Assembly (NCBI GenBank): GCA_029942245.1 | Contig: JAOZTN010000088.1 | Coordinates: 1 to 12,492 of the forward strand | DNA: 12,492 nucleotides | Direction of reading: 5' to 3' | From: B18-G4 sp003648575 | Lineage (GTDB): Bacteria > Bacteroidota > Bacteroidia > Bacteroidales > B18-G4 | Part shown: positions 1 through 7,560 of the stretch, piece by piece | How the letters are laid out: each line of letters opens with the position of its first letter | Numbering within the stretch: position 1 is the stretch's first letter | Made by a program: the position numbers and the translations under genes | The notes under the pieces: generated by a model | Databases searched by the model: none | What the model was told of the DNA's origin: nothing | The model's input: only the letters and a program-made list of their open reading frames with translations

Positions 1-20
1 CTATCTGCGGCAATAAATCT

Positions 21-28
21 TACCTTTG
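21..28 (+). promoter_or_regulatory. candidate -7 promoter element upstream of mobA
   Basis: The octamer TACCTTTG fits the Bacteroidota -7 consensus TAnnTTTG and lies 7 bases before the mobA ATG. The matching -33 element would fall at or before the window edge and cannot be seen. If the element is real, transcription would begin almost at the start codon, giving a leaderless or nearly leaderless mRNA. A single octamer match is weak evidence. Confidence 0.35.
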
Positions 29-35
29 CATTCGC

Positions 36-644
36 ATGCAAAAAAACCATCAAATAAATCTTACCGGAATAATCCTGGCAGGAGGTAAAGGCATACGACT
101 GGGGCGGAACAAGGGCATGGCAGAGCTCAACGGGCGACACCTCATCGAATATGTTGTCGACAATTTGAAGCAGGCTTGCGATGAGATACTTGTTAGTTCC
201 AACAGCGAGCAGTGCAAAAAGTTTGGCCTGCCCGTTATCCCTGATCAGTATCATGCAAAAGGGCCCATGGCCGGAATCCATGCCTGCCTGCAGGCGGCCA
301 AAAATGAGCACTGCTTTGTAGTAAGCGTCGATACTCCCTTTGTGGGTCCTGAATTTATCCGGTTCATGCTGGAAGCGAAAAAAGATGGTCTGATTGCCGC
401 CCCATGGTATGGGAAAGATCAGTATGAACCTCTTTGCGCCTACTATAACAAGGACGCACTTCCGGTAATGGAAGCCTTTTTTAAGAAGGGAAACTATAAG
501 CTGCCGGATGTTTTCATGTCACTGCCATTCACCCCGGTAAAAATACCGGCTGATGCCTCATTTCAACATGAGATGCTTTTCCATAATATTAATACGGAGG
601 AAGACCTGCTGCGTGCCGAACAATACCTGAAAAACAAAGCATGA
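36..644 (+). CDS. mobA: molybdenum cofactor guanylyltransferase MobA
   Basis: This 202-residue protein probably transfers GMP from GTP to molybdopterin-bound Mo in the cytoplasm, making the MGD cofactor used by DMSO-reductase-family enzymes such as the PsrA-type protein at 4700. The N-terminus carries the nucleotidyltransferase signature: LAGG at residues 14-17, then R21 and K26. The central GPMAGI segment (76-81) matches the family GPLAGI motif, and the VDTPF segment has D99 where the Mg-binding Asp of MobA sits. The length is close to E. coli MobA (about 194). The usual DK of the signature reads NK here, a mild deviation. The ATG at 36 is the first in frame and gives a complete N-terminal strand. 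The stop overlaps the next start as ATGA, so the two genes are translationally coupled. Confidence 0.9.
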   Translation: MQKNHQINLTGIILAGGKGIRLGRNKGMAELNGRHLIEYVVDNLKQACDEILVSSNSEQCKKFGLPVIPDQYHAKGPMAGIHACLQAAKNEHCFVVSVDTPFVGPEFIRFMLEAKKDGLIAAPWYGKDQYEPLCAYYNKDALPVMEAFFKKGNYKLPDVFMSLPFTPVKIPADASFQHEMLFHNINTEEDLLRAEQYLKNKA

Positions 645-1183
645 TCCAGCGACCTGACTTCATGATCATTTCCGGTAATGGCCGCAACACAGGCAAGACC
701 AGCTTCGTTTGCAGGATGATTACTACTATAGGCGGCTCTTATCCTGTTACTGCTATCAAAGTTTCCCCGCACTTCCATCCTGAAAGATCCGGTGATGCTA
801 TTCTCATCCGGAATGAACACTTTATTATCAGGATGGAGCTCAGTTCCAAAAAGCCAAAAGACAGCTCCCTGATGCTTGCTGCCGGAGCTGCAAATGTCTA
901 TTACATCGAGGCCATAGACACCCACCTCACCGAAGCCATCAACACCCTTTTCAGAAAAGTCAGGATCGAAGGCCCTGTTATCTGCGAATCGGGCGGAATG
1001 CGCCGTATCATCGAGCCATCCATATTTATCCTGTTGAATAAACCAGATACTATCAAAGAAAAAGCGGGTTTCACAGAGCTGAAACCTATGGCAGACAGGA
1101 TTGTAATGTTTGATGGGGAAGAATTTGACCTCCAGCCCGAGGATATTAAATTTAATGGGGCAGAATGGTTGCTTAAGGCTTAA
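641..1183 (+). CDS. MobB-like P-loop NTP-binding protein, molybdopterin accessory
   Basis: This 180-residue protein begins with a hydrophobic strand followed by a nucleotide-binding loop, GNGRNTGKT at residues 12-20, the style seen in MobB and related SIMIBI-class P-loop proteins. A second conserved-looking segment around residues 110-128 (VICESGG followed by PSIFILL) sits where MobB proteins carry their Walker B-like strand. E. coli MobB binds GTP and helps MobA or delivers the cofactor but is not strictly essential, and a similar role is inferred here. The main support is the ATGA overlap with mobA. The rest is divergent, so another P-loop family is possible and I give no symbol. Its 3' end overlaps the convergent cytochrome gene by 11 bases. 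Confidence 0.7.
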   Translation: MIQRPDFMIISGNGRNTGKTSFVCRMITTIGGSYPVTAIKVSPHFHPERSGDAILIRNEHFIIRMELSSKKPKDSSLMLAAGAANVYYIEAIDTHLTEAINTLFRKVRIEGPVICESGGMRRIIEPSIFILLNKPDTIKEKAGFTELKPMADRIVMFDGEEFDLQPEDIKFNGAEWLLKA

Positions 1184-3905
1184 AATAATCTGGGAGAACA
1201 CATTTTTCCGTCCGTCTCTGGAGGACAGTTTCAAAATCATCAAGCGTAGAAAGCATCAGATCCGAATCCTGATCATGGCACTCCAGGCAGGAACCAAACA
1301 GTAATATCCTTTGCTGTTCCTCCAGGCTGAAAGGACGCGCATTCGTCCGTGTAGCATGATTCCCATCAGGCTGTTGCAGGACAGGGATCCAGGCATCTTC
1401 AGGCAGACCGTCATTGGGATTATTGGCAAAGCGTGGCACAAATTGCCATTCACCAACACCATCTACCATTGAATAGGTCAGCTTTCCATGCCCATAGCCC
1501 AGGGCGAGGGGATTATTATGACAGGAACGACAGTCCCGGCCTTCCGATATATTTGTATGCGCAGATAAAGGTGCAAACAGACGGTGGAAAACAAGCGGAT
1601 TTTCAACATCCGGGTCATAAGTTGCCTTGTCGATACTCAGGATCATTCCAGGCACAAAAGTGTGTACCTTTCTTACATCCCCTTCTATAACACCCAGGGT
1701 AGGCAAGTCAGCAAGGTACATCCCTACATATTCAACCCAGCTGCCGGTTTCTTCCTTATTCCTGATCATATCATAACCGGCTATCTTGGGGTCGTACTCA
1801 TTGTGGCAACCAATGCATTGTGGTACCCAGGCGGTATGGCACGACTGGCATGACAGATCATCATGAGCCTCTCCCCTTTTGCATATGCCGGCAGGTGCAT
1901 TCAGTGGATGCTCCTTCCCGGAAACCTTTCCAAGCAGTACAGCCTTTCCGTCAGCAGTGATCCTGCTGTTCCAGATGAGGCGTTCCGTATTGCCCAGTGG
2001 AAGAAAAGAATCCCCCCCCCAATCTATTCCTCTGGTCTGAAGTATTTTTTGTGTTTCTGCGTCCATGGCAGTCCAGGATATGAGATTCGGCTGCTGGTCG
2101 AAATGACAATCCTCACAGCTGATCTTCACCTGATCTTCTTCATGCATATAAAATGTCCCATCGCCCATGAGTTCATAGGAGTCGTGACAATCGATGCACT
2201 GCATGCCGGCCTGGTGATGCACATCCTCGCTGATATATCTGAAAACCCTGCCATCTTCCAATATGCGCAAGGTATCTGAAAGCTCTGTTTCACCTTTGCC
2301 GAGCAAGGTTTCATGCCAGCCTTCAAAAGAAGTGGAGATCCTGCCCGAGCGGCTATGGCAACCGAAACAATGTGCATTGGAGATATTCAGATCCAGTGAA
2401 GGATGGGCAGACCAGAGGGAACTGTCAGCCATGGTTTTTCCCAAATATTTTTGGAGCTCTTCGTTTGCATCGCCACTATAATTCAAATGACAGGCATTGC
2501 ATCCTCCTCCCCTGCTTTCTTCATTTACGGGCCCTGGCAATAATTTGGGGTTCCCCAGGTGACAGCGTGCGCACATATTTCTCAAATGCTTATCCGCCGG
2601 GCTTTGCCCGATGTCCCCTACATTGAAATGCCCATCAGGAAGGTCCATTTCATTAAACACATATCGGTCCACAGCAATAATACCACTCATGGTAGTCATC
2701 AGAGATGTATGTATCCGCATAGTAATATCCTGATGACAATCATTGGATCCACAACTTCTTGAAGCATTATCCAGGTTGCCCGGAACCATCAGCATGCCGG
2801 TATGGGCCTGGTCTTTATCCGGTGTAAAAGGATTTCCCAAGTGGCAGGAAACACAGCCGATCGCCTCCGGGTCATGTGCACTTGAAAAACCTTTCATTCC
2901 CTGGTGGCAGAGCATACATGATTCGGCCCTGCCATAGGTGCCCAATTCCATTGCCAGTGGATGTTGAAAGGTGCCCGCTTTTAAAGGCATGGGTTCAAAA
3001 GGCATATAGATGCCTTCCCCACTCATGGTCCATTTCCACTCTTCCCCCCTGAAAAAATAACCGATGATGGTCAGAATAGCATAGAATAGGAATGCCAGCA
3101 AGAGAAAATATTTTGCTATCCGTGCACTCTCGGCCTTCAGGAAGGGCATTATTAAAACTGGAAGCATGACCACAAAGAGGATAAGCCATATCCATCCCGG
3201 CCTGTGCATCCAGTGGAGGATCTCCTGCAAGCCCAGGAAATACCATGGTCCCTTAATGATACCGGAAAGGCCATCATGCAGGGGAGCCTGGAATAATATT
3301 GAAAGGATGAAAAGCAGCAAACCGAGTATAATAAACGTTACTGCCTTTCCCCAGATGATCCTGGCATGCTCGAAGAGGATGGCAATAATAAATATAGTGG
3401 CAATGGCAATGTGGTTCACGTACAATAATAAATAGGAGTCTTCTCTGCCCATCAGGATATAGGCCAATTGCTCACCTAGCAGGGGGATTTCCCCGATCAG
3501 GGTATTAAAAATACGCATGGCCTCCTCGCTGTCGACATCACCTTTGAGTATAAATCCTGACAACATAGCATATAAAATGACCAGAATTCCCAGTCCCAGC
3601 CTGAGCCAAACGCCTGCACGCATGCCTTTTTCGGTACCTAGCCTGAAGTGGTCCCAGATATGAAGGATACTAAAGATCAGAAACAATTGTGCACTCCAAT
3701 AATGCATATTGCGGGCGATCACTGCTCCGGGATTTGAAAGAATGAAAGCTGAAATAGAATGATAGGGATCGAAGACATCGAAAGGAACAGCCAGCACCAC
3801 ACCTGATATTATACAGATCAGCAAAGCCGAAACTGCGATTCCCCCAAAGGTATCCAGCAGGAATATCTTCGGCAGCCTGATCATAGTTGTATCTTTTTCT
3901 GTCAT
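1173..3905 (-). CDS. cytochrome b fused to dodecahaem-type cytochrome c
   Basis: This 910-residue membrane cytochrome combines a Rieske/cytochrome b-type quinol-oxidising core with a large periplasmic multihaem domain. The b part (about 1-290) has roughly seven helices. Two His pairs ligate haems b: H68/H82 (HX13H) and H165/H180 (HX14H, as in b6). A loop near 218-230 contains GPWYFLG, at the place of the Qo-site PEWY motif. Seven helices with N-in topology put the remainder in the periplasm. That remainder has eleven CXXCH motifs starting at 330, 351, 445, 469, 513, 570, 597, 686, 697, 792 and 873, plus one CX4CH at 385-391. The ATG overlaps the Rieske stop as ATGA. Electrons presumably pass from menaquinol through haems b and Rieske to the c-haems. 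The final acceptor is unknown. Confidence 0.88.
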   Translation of the reverse strand: MTEKDTTMIRLPKIFLLDTFGGIAVSALLICIISGVVLAVPFDVFDPYHSISAFILSNPGAVIARNMHYWSAQLFLIFSILHIWDHFRLGTEKGMRAGVWLRLGLGILVILYAMLSGFILKGDVDSEEAMRIFNTLIGEIPLLGEQLAYILMGREDSYLLLYVNHIAIATIFIIAILFEHARIIWGKAVTFIILGLLLFILSILFQAPLHDGLSGIIKGPWYFLGLQEILHWMHRPGWIWLILFVVMLPVLIMPFLKAESARIAKYFLLLAFLFYAILTIIGYFFRGEEWKWTMSGEGIYMPFEPMPLKAGTFQHPLAMELGTYGRAESCMLCHQGMKGFSSAHDPEAIGCVSCHLGNPFTPDKDQAHTGMLMVPGNLDNASRSCGSNDCHQDITMRIHTSLMTTMSGIIAVDRYVFNEMDLPDGHFNVGDIGQSPADKHLRNMCARCHLGNPKLLPGPVNEESRGGGCNACHLNYSGDANEELQKYLGKTMADSSLWSAHPSLDLNISNAHCFGCHSRSGRISTSFEGWHETLLGKGETELSDTLRILEDGRVFRYISEDVHHQAGMQCIDCHDSYELMGDGTFYMHEEDQVKISCEDCHFDQQPNLISWTAMDAETQKILQTRGIDWGGDSFLPLGNTERLIWNSRITADGKAVLLGKVSGKEHPLNAPAGICKRGEAHDDLSCQSCHTAWVPQCIGCHNEYDPKIAGYDMIRNKEETGSWVEYVGMYLADLPTLGVIEGDVRKVHTFVPGMILSIDKATYDPDVENPLVFHRLFAPLSAHTNISEGRDCRSCHNNPLALGYGHGKLTYSMVDGVGEWQFVPRFANNPNDGLPEDAWIPVLQQPDGNHATRTNARPFSLEEQQRILLFGSCLECHDQDSDLMLSTLDDFETVLQRRTEKCVLPDYFKP

Positions 3906-4318
3906 TGCCTATGAATGATAAGCTGTCCGCTAAGCAGATCTTCATTAATGATAAGTTCCTTCAATGGCTTAATGGCAGGACCCTTCACTGCCTTTCCGGA
4001 AATATCGAACCTTGATCCATGGCAAGAGCACACCAATTCATTCCCCTCAAACTTCTTGATCCGGCATCCAAGGTGTGTGCATTTCCCTTCGAAAGCCCTG
4101 GTAGTGTCGCCGTCCTTAACCAGAATCAGACCTTGTTGAAAACTGATACCGGCAGGCAGATCATTTCCTATTATGATCTTCTTCCCTCTGCCGGATCCTT
4201 CCATATCCCTTTTACCCGTAAATATCCACCATAGCAATACCGGAACTGAGAAAACAGGTACCAGTGCAGCAAAAAATTCGCGCCTGCTTATGGCTATCTT
4301 TTTACGATCATTTTTCAT
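3902..4318 (-). CDS. Rieske [2Fe-2S] protein with Tat signal anchor
   Basis: This 138-residue protein is a short Rieske iron-sulfur subunit, the partner of the cytochrome b fusion downstream. The N-terminus has a twin-arginine motif (SRREFF, residues 11-16) and then one hydrophobic helix to about residue 33, typical of Tat-exported, signal-anchored Rieske proteins. The cluster-binding boxes are CTHLGC (C80, H82, C85) and CSCHGS (C97, C99, H100), giving two Cys and two His ligands plus the disulfide pair of high-potential quinol-oxidising Rieske proteins. I start at the ATG at 4318. A TTG two codons upstream is possible but has no support. The stop is coupled to the next gene by ATGA. The soluble domain is compact, without large insertions. 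Confidence 0.9.
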   Translation of the reverse strand: MKNDRKKIAISRREFFAALVPVFSVPVLLWWIFTGKRDMEGSGRGKKIIIGNDLPAGISFQQGLILVKDGDTTRAFEGKCTHLGCRIKKFEGNELVCSCHGSRFDISGKAVKGPAIKPLKELIINEDLLSGQLIIHRQ

Positions 4319-4343
4319 GCTCAAAGGGCAAGGCTTAGCACTT

Positions 4344-4375
4344 CAAAAATAGGGATTATTATCCAATCTGCTCAA
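4344..4375 (-). promoter_or_regulatory. candidate promoter of the Rieske/cytochrome b-c operon
   Basis: On the minus strand, TATTTTTG (4351-4344) matches the Bacteroidota -7 consensus TAnnTTTG. A TTG (4375-4373) lies 21 bases upstream as a -33 element. Transcription would start a few bases downstream, leaving a leader of about 20 bases before the ATG at 4318. Both boxes and the spacing fit, but the region is AT-rich, so chance matches are likelier than usual. Confidence 0.55.
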
Positions 4376-4601
4376 TGCTGCACAACATACTATTCAGAAT
4401 CCCTCTAAATTACCTACTGTTAATAATTAACAATACTGATTTTCAGTCACTTATAATACTTGTTGATTATTTGAATATGTTTCTACATTAAACTGTAAGA
4501 TGCTGTCTTACTGGCACTTATACTAACATACAATTATCTATATGTCTATATGGGTTTGATTTACTGCTAGTTACAGGCTGCTTTTATGTACAAAAACACA
4601 C

Positions 4602-4632
4602 TTTCCCAGCCCACGAATTATTAATAATTTTG
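4602..4632 (+). promoter_or_regulatory. candidate promoter of the psr-type sulfur operon
   Basis: TAATTTTG at 4625-4632 matches the Bacteroidota -7 consensus. TTTC at 4602-4605, one mismatch from TTTG, lies 19 bases upstream as a possible -33 element. The predicted leader before the ATG at 4700 is about 60 bases. The -7 box overlaps a perfect palindrome, so a bound regulator could block or position RNA polymerase. Confidence 0.5.
4616..4629. repeat. 14-bp perfect palindrome overlapping the psr -7 box
   Basis: AATTATTAATAATT reads identically on both strands and covers the first five bases of the candidate -7 element. Nine of its bases (TTAATAATT) recur at 4420-4428 inside a second, interrupted palindrome in the same gap. 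This arrangement could be an operator pair, but the all-A/T composition makes a chance palindrome plausible. Confidence 0.4.
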
Positions 4633-4699
4633 TGTAGGTTAAATATGATAATATCTACATATTTATTTGCAAATCAAGATTTATAAACAATCACAGATA

Positions 4700-6934
4700 A
4701 TGGCAAACAGAAGAGATTTCATTAAGGTTTCAGCCCTTGGGATCGGTGGCCTTGCGGTGAGCGCGTCAGCATTCAATATTTTAAAAGCTGCGGTACCACA
4801 GGACCTGATCAATAAGGATTCCGATCCACAAAAGGGGCTCAGGCGATATCCAACCTACTGCGAAGTATGTTTTTGGAAGTGTGCCGGCTGGACCTATACC
4901 GATGAGGATGGTAAGATCATCAAGATATTGGGTAATGAAGAAGATCCCCATTGCAATGGCAGGTTGTGCCCCAGGGGTACAGGTGGTGTTGGCATGTACA
5001 ATGATAAAGACAGGCTGACCACTCCTCTTATACGTGAGGGAGAGCCCGGAAGTCAGACTTACCGCAAAGCAAGCTGGGATGAAGCCCTGAGCCTGGTCGC
5101 CACCAAGATGGCGGAAATCAAAGAAAAGTACGGTCCGGAAGCTATGGCGCTCTTCAACCATGGTTCATCAGGACATTATTTCGGGCACATGCTCAAAGCT
5201 TATGGATCAAGCAACATTGTTGCACCTTCTTATGCACAATGCCGTGGCCCGCGTGAGGTTGGCTTTACAGCTACTTTCGGATCCGGGGTTGGTTCGCCGG
5301 AACCTACCGACATCCGCGACACCAGATGCCTGGTACTGATTGGATCCCACCTGGGAGAAAACATGCACAACGGGCAGGTTCAGGAAATGTCAGATGCCAT
5401 CGACAAAGGCGCTACTATTATCACGGTAGACCCAAGGTTATCGACAGCAGCCAGCAAGTCGAAATACTGGCTCCCGATCAAACCTTCTACCGATCTTGCA
5501 CTATTGCTTGCATGGATACACGTGCTGATCTATGAAGAGCTTTACGACAAAGAATACATCGACAAATATGCTTTTGGCTTGGACCAGCTTAAAAAGCATG
5601 TTAAGAATATGACACCGGAATGGGCCTATGGGATTACCACCATCAAGCCGGATGTTATCAGGAAAACTGCCCGTGAGATGGCCAATGCTTCACCGGCCAC
5701 TATTATACATCCGGGCCGCCATGTAACATGGTATGGTGATGACACTCAGCGAGCAAGGGCTGTTGCCATCCTCAACGCACTGGTAGGTTCCTGGGGCCGC
5801 AGGGGTGGATTTTATTTCAAGGAGAGCCTGAAGCTTCCACATTATCCGCATCCGGAATATCCTAAGCCAAACTGGTCGTGGAGAGAAACCATGAACGGTA
5901 AATATCCGCTCGCCGGGCTTGCCATATCCAACACTCTTATCGAAGCGTCTATTCCATCAGAGGAGAATAAACATCAGATCCATGGCTGGCTGGTATCAGG
6001 AACCAACCTTCCACTCACCATGCCGGACAAAGCCACGCTGGCGAAAGCCATGCAGTCGCTCGACTTCATTGCGGTAGTTGACACTATGCCTATGGAGATC
6101 ACCGGATGGGCTGATGTGATCCTGCCGGAATGTACATATCTTGAGCGTTGGGATGACATTCGTGTTTCACCCCACAGGGAACCATACCTGGCCCTGAGGA
6201 TGCCGGCTGCCGAACCGAAAGGCGATACCAAGCCTGCCTGGTGGATGGCAAAGCAAATTGGTGAAAAGCTGGGACTTGGTGCATATTTCGATTATGAAGA
6301 TTATACAGAAGTCCTCGACTGGCAACTACAAAAAGTAGGTTCTTCGCTCGAGGAGATGAAGAAGATAGGAATTAAGAAGTTCGACAGAAAATCAGGAGGT
6401 TTATACCTGCTCCCGGGAGAGGATTACGAGTTCAATACCAATAGCGGAAAGATCGAACTGTTCTCCACCGACCTTCAGGCAGAAGGCTTCGACCCCATGC
6501 CGGTATTTACACAGCATGCAGAGCCACCGCAGGGTTTTTACCGGCTGATCTATGGCCGTGCGCCCATGCATACCTTCAGTCGTACTGCCAACAATCCCAA
6601 CCTGACCGCCCTTATGCATGAAAACACATGCTGGATCAACCCTAAAGTGGCTGATCAGTGGGGCATTGAAAATAGTCAGTATATCTGGCTTAAAAACCAG
6701 GATGGTATTGTTTCAGACTTCCCAATCCGTGTCAGGGTGACGGAAAGGATCCGCTGGGACTCGATATATATGGTACACGGATTCGGGCATAAGGAACATA
6801 AGCTTTCCCTGGCTTACGGGAAAGGGGCCGCCGACTCTTATATGATCACCAATGTTATGGTCGATCCCATCATGGGAGGAACCGGTATGAGGGGGAACTT
6901 TGTTACTTTCCTCACAGAGGATCCACACGTATAG
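4700..6934 (+). CDS. PsrA/PhsA-type molybdopterin oxidoreductase, catalytic subunit
   Basis: This 744-residue protein is the catalytic subunit of a periplasm-facing polysulfide/thiosulfate reductase-like enzyme. The N-terminus is a Tat signal (NRRDF at residues 3-7, then a hydrophobic stretch). A [4Fe-4S] site follows: C54, C57, C61 and C90, the last in CPRG. C181, in AQCRGPRE, is in the position of the Mo-ligating cysteine of Psr/Phs enzymes. Downstream segments such as HPGRHVTWYGDD and WGRRGGFY, then VILPECTYLERWD, are characteristic of this clade and of bis-MGD binding. I choose the ATG at 4700 because it places the Tat motif right at the N-terminus; an upstream TTG at 4667 adds only a short polar extension. 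The substrate is not readable from sequence. Arsenate, tetrathionate or oxidative sulfur roles are alternatives, but the sulfur-transport and rhodanese neighbours favour a sulfur compound. Confidence 0.87.
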   Translation: MANRRDFIKVSALGIGGLAVSASAFNILKAAVPQDLINKDSDPQKGLRRYPTYCEVCFWKCAGWTYTDEDGKIIKILGNEEDPHCNGRLCPRGTGGVGMYNDKDRLTTPLIREGEPGSQTYRKASWDEALSLVATKMAEIKEKYGPEAMALFNHGSSGHYFGHMLKAYGSSNIVAPSYAQCRGPREVGFTATFGSGVGSPEPTDIRDTRCLVLIGSHLGENMHNGQVQEMSDAIDKGATIITVDPRLSTAASKSKYWLPIKPSTDLALLLAWIHVLIYEELYDKEYIDKYAFGLDQLKKHVKNMTPEWAYGITTIKPDVIRKTAREMANASPATIIHPGRHVTWYGDDTQRARAVAILNALVGSWGRRGGFYFKESLKLPHYPHPEYPKPNWSWRETMNGKYPLAGLAISNTLIEASIPSEENKHQIHGWLVSGTNLPLTMPDKATLAKAMQSLDFIAVVDTMPMEITGWADVILPECTYLERWDDIRVSPHREPYLALRMPAAEPKGDTKPAWWMAKQIGEKLGLGAYFDYEDYTEVLDWQLQKVGSSLEEMKKIGIKKFDRKSGGLYLLPGEDYEFNTNSGKIELFSTDLQAEGFDPMPVFTQHAEPPQGFYRLIYGRAPMHTFSRTANNPNLTALMHENTCWINPKVADQWGIENSQYIWLKNQDGIVSDFPIRVRVTERIRWDSIYMVHGFGHKEHKLSLAYGKGAADSYMITNVMVDPIMGGTGMRGNFVTFLTEDPHV

Positions 6935-6943
6935 AAAAGTAAA

Positions 6944-6978
6944 ATTCAAAATCCAGCATTCAAAATTCAGAATTTGAA
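6944..6978. repeat. five in-phase heptads in the psrA-psrB gap
   Basis: The gap between the molybdoenzyme and ferredoxin genes contains consecutive seven-base units ATTCAAA, ATCCAGC, ATTCAAA, ATTCAGA and ATTTGAA. They resemble units in the long array at 12321-12492 (for example TTCAGAA and AATCCAG in another phase). The copy number is low, so this may be a decayed or nascent insertion of the same repeat family. It lengthens this gap to 71 bases, while the other operon gaps are 11-24. Confidence 0.6.
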
Positions 6979-6992
6979 TCTAAGATATAAAC

Positions 6993-6998
6993 AGGAGG
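6993..6998 (+). promoter_or_regulatory. strong Shine-Dalgarno before the psrB-type gene
   Basis: AGGAGG lies seven bases before the ATG at 7006. The other genes of the operon have A-rich upstream regions without a comparable site, as is usual in Bacteroidota. The site supports 7006 as the start and may raise translation of the ferredoxin subunit after the repeat-filled gap. Confidence 0.6.
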
Positions 6999-7005
6999 AA
7001 TTATC

Positions 7006-7539
7006 ATGAGATATGCGATGGCAATAGACACCAGAAAATGCGTTGGATGCAGTGACTGCGTGGTTGCCTGTCAAACCGAGAATAATGTCCCGATCGGGTA
7101 TTGCCGCGACTGGATCACCGAGACCGTCGACGGTTCTTACCCGAATGTTGAGATCGAGCTCAGGACCGAGCGCTGTAACCATTGTGATAACGCACCTTGT
7201 GTAAGGTGCTGCCCCACAGGTGCAAGTCATATTGTTGATGGTGGTGCTGTGCTTGTAACACCAAATAAATGTATCGGATGTGGCGCATGCATACAGTCAT
7301 GCCCCTACGATGCCCGTTATTCCCATCCGGAAGGCTACGTCGACAAATGTACTTTCTGTAACCACAGGGTGATCAAAGGCGAGCAGCCGGCATGCGTTTC
7401 TGTATGCCCTACAAAGTGCATGTATTTCGGCGACCTGGATGATCCGGACAGTGATGTTTCAAAAGCCTTGAAAAACAGAAAATACAAGGCCCTGGCACCT
7501 GAAGCGGGAACGAAACCACATATTTTCTACATGATCTAA
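7006..7539 (+). CDS. PsrB/NrfC-type ferredoxin subunit with four [4Fe-4S] clusters
   Basis: This 177-residue electron-transfer subunit would carry electrons between the molybdoenzyme and the membrane subunit. Four cysteine groups are visible: C12/C15/C18/C22, then CNHCDNAPCVRCCP (57-70), CIGCGACIQSCP (89-100), and CTFC at 115-118 pairing with CVSVCP at 130-135. This is the layout of PsrB, PhsB, NrfC and DmsB. No signal peptide is present, consistent with export of this subunit as a passenger of the Tat-targeted partner. The length is slightly below the usual 190-200 residues. It lies 71 bases after the catalytic gene and 21 bases before the membrane subunit. No cluster ligand appears to be missing. 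Confidence 0.9.
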   Translation: MRYAMAIDTRKCVGCSDCVVACQTENNVPIGYCRDWITETVDGSYPNVEIELRTERCNHCDNAPCVRCCPTGASHIVDGGAVLVTPNKCIGCGACIQSCPYDARYSHPEGYVDKCTFCNHRVIKGEQPACVSVCPTKCMYFGDLDDPDSDVSKALKNRKYKALAPEAGTKPHIFYMI

Positions 7540-7560
7540 GCATAAAACAAACATAATCAT

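Larger units (their letters stand above)
4319..4699. other. divergent intergenic control region, 381 bp
   Basis: This AT-rich gap separates the Rieske/cytochrome operon (leftward) from the psr-type operon (rightward). I see no coding sequence or RNA gene in it. It holds one candidate promoter in each direction. It also holds a perfect 14-bp palindrome over the rightward -7 box and an interrupted palindrome, GTTAA-TAA-TTAAC at 4419-4431, that shares the 9-mer TTAATAATT with it. A weak 5-bp inverted pair, TGTAG at 4633-4637 with CTACA at 4655-4659, lies just past the rightward -7 box. The shared region suggests co-regulation of the two respiratory modules, which is inference. Confidence 0.7.

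Noticed and set aside
563..1243. Long minus-strand open frame (226 codons) opposite the MobB-like gene
   Set aside because: It lies almost wholly antisense to mobA and the MobB-like gene, has no recognisable domain, and its composition looks like a mirror of the real frame.
4450..4480. FNR/CRP-like site around TTGATTATTTGAA in the divergent region
   Set aside because: The second half-site does not match ATCAA and the spacing is imperfect. In such AT-rich DNA this is not distinguishable from chance.
4667..4699. TTG start 11 codons upstream of the PsrA-type gene
   Set aside because: It adds a polar segment before a Tat signal that is already correctly placed from the ATG at 4700.
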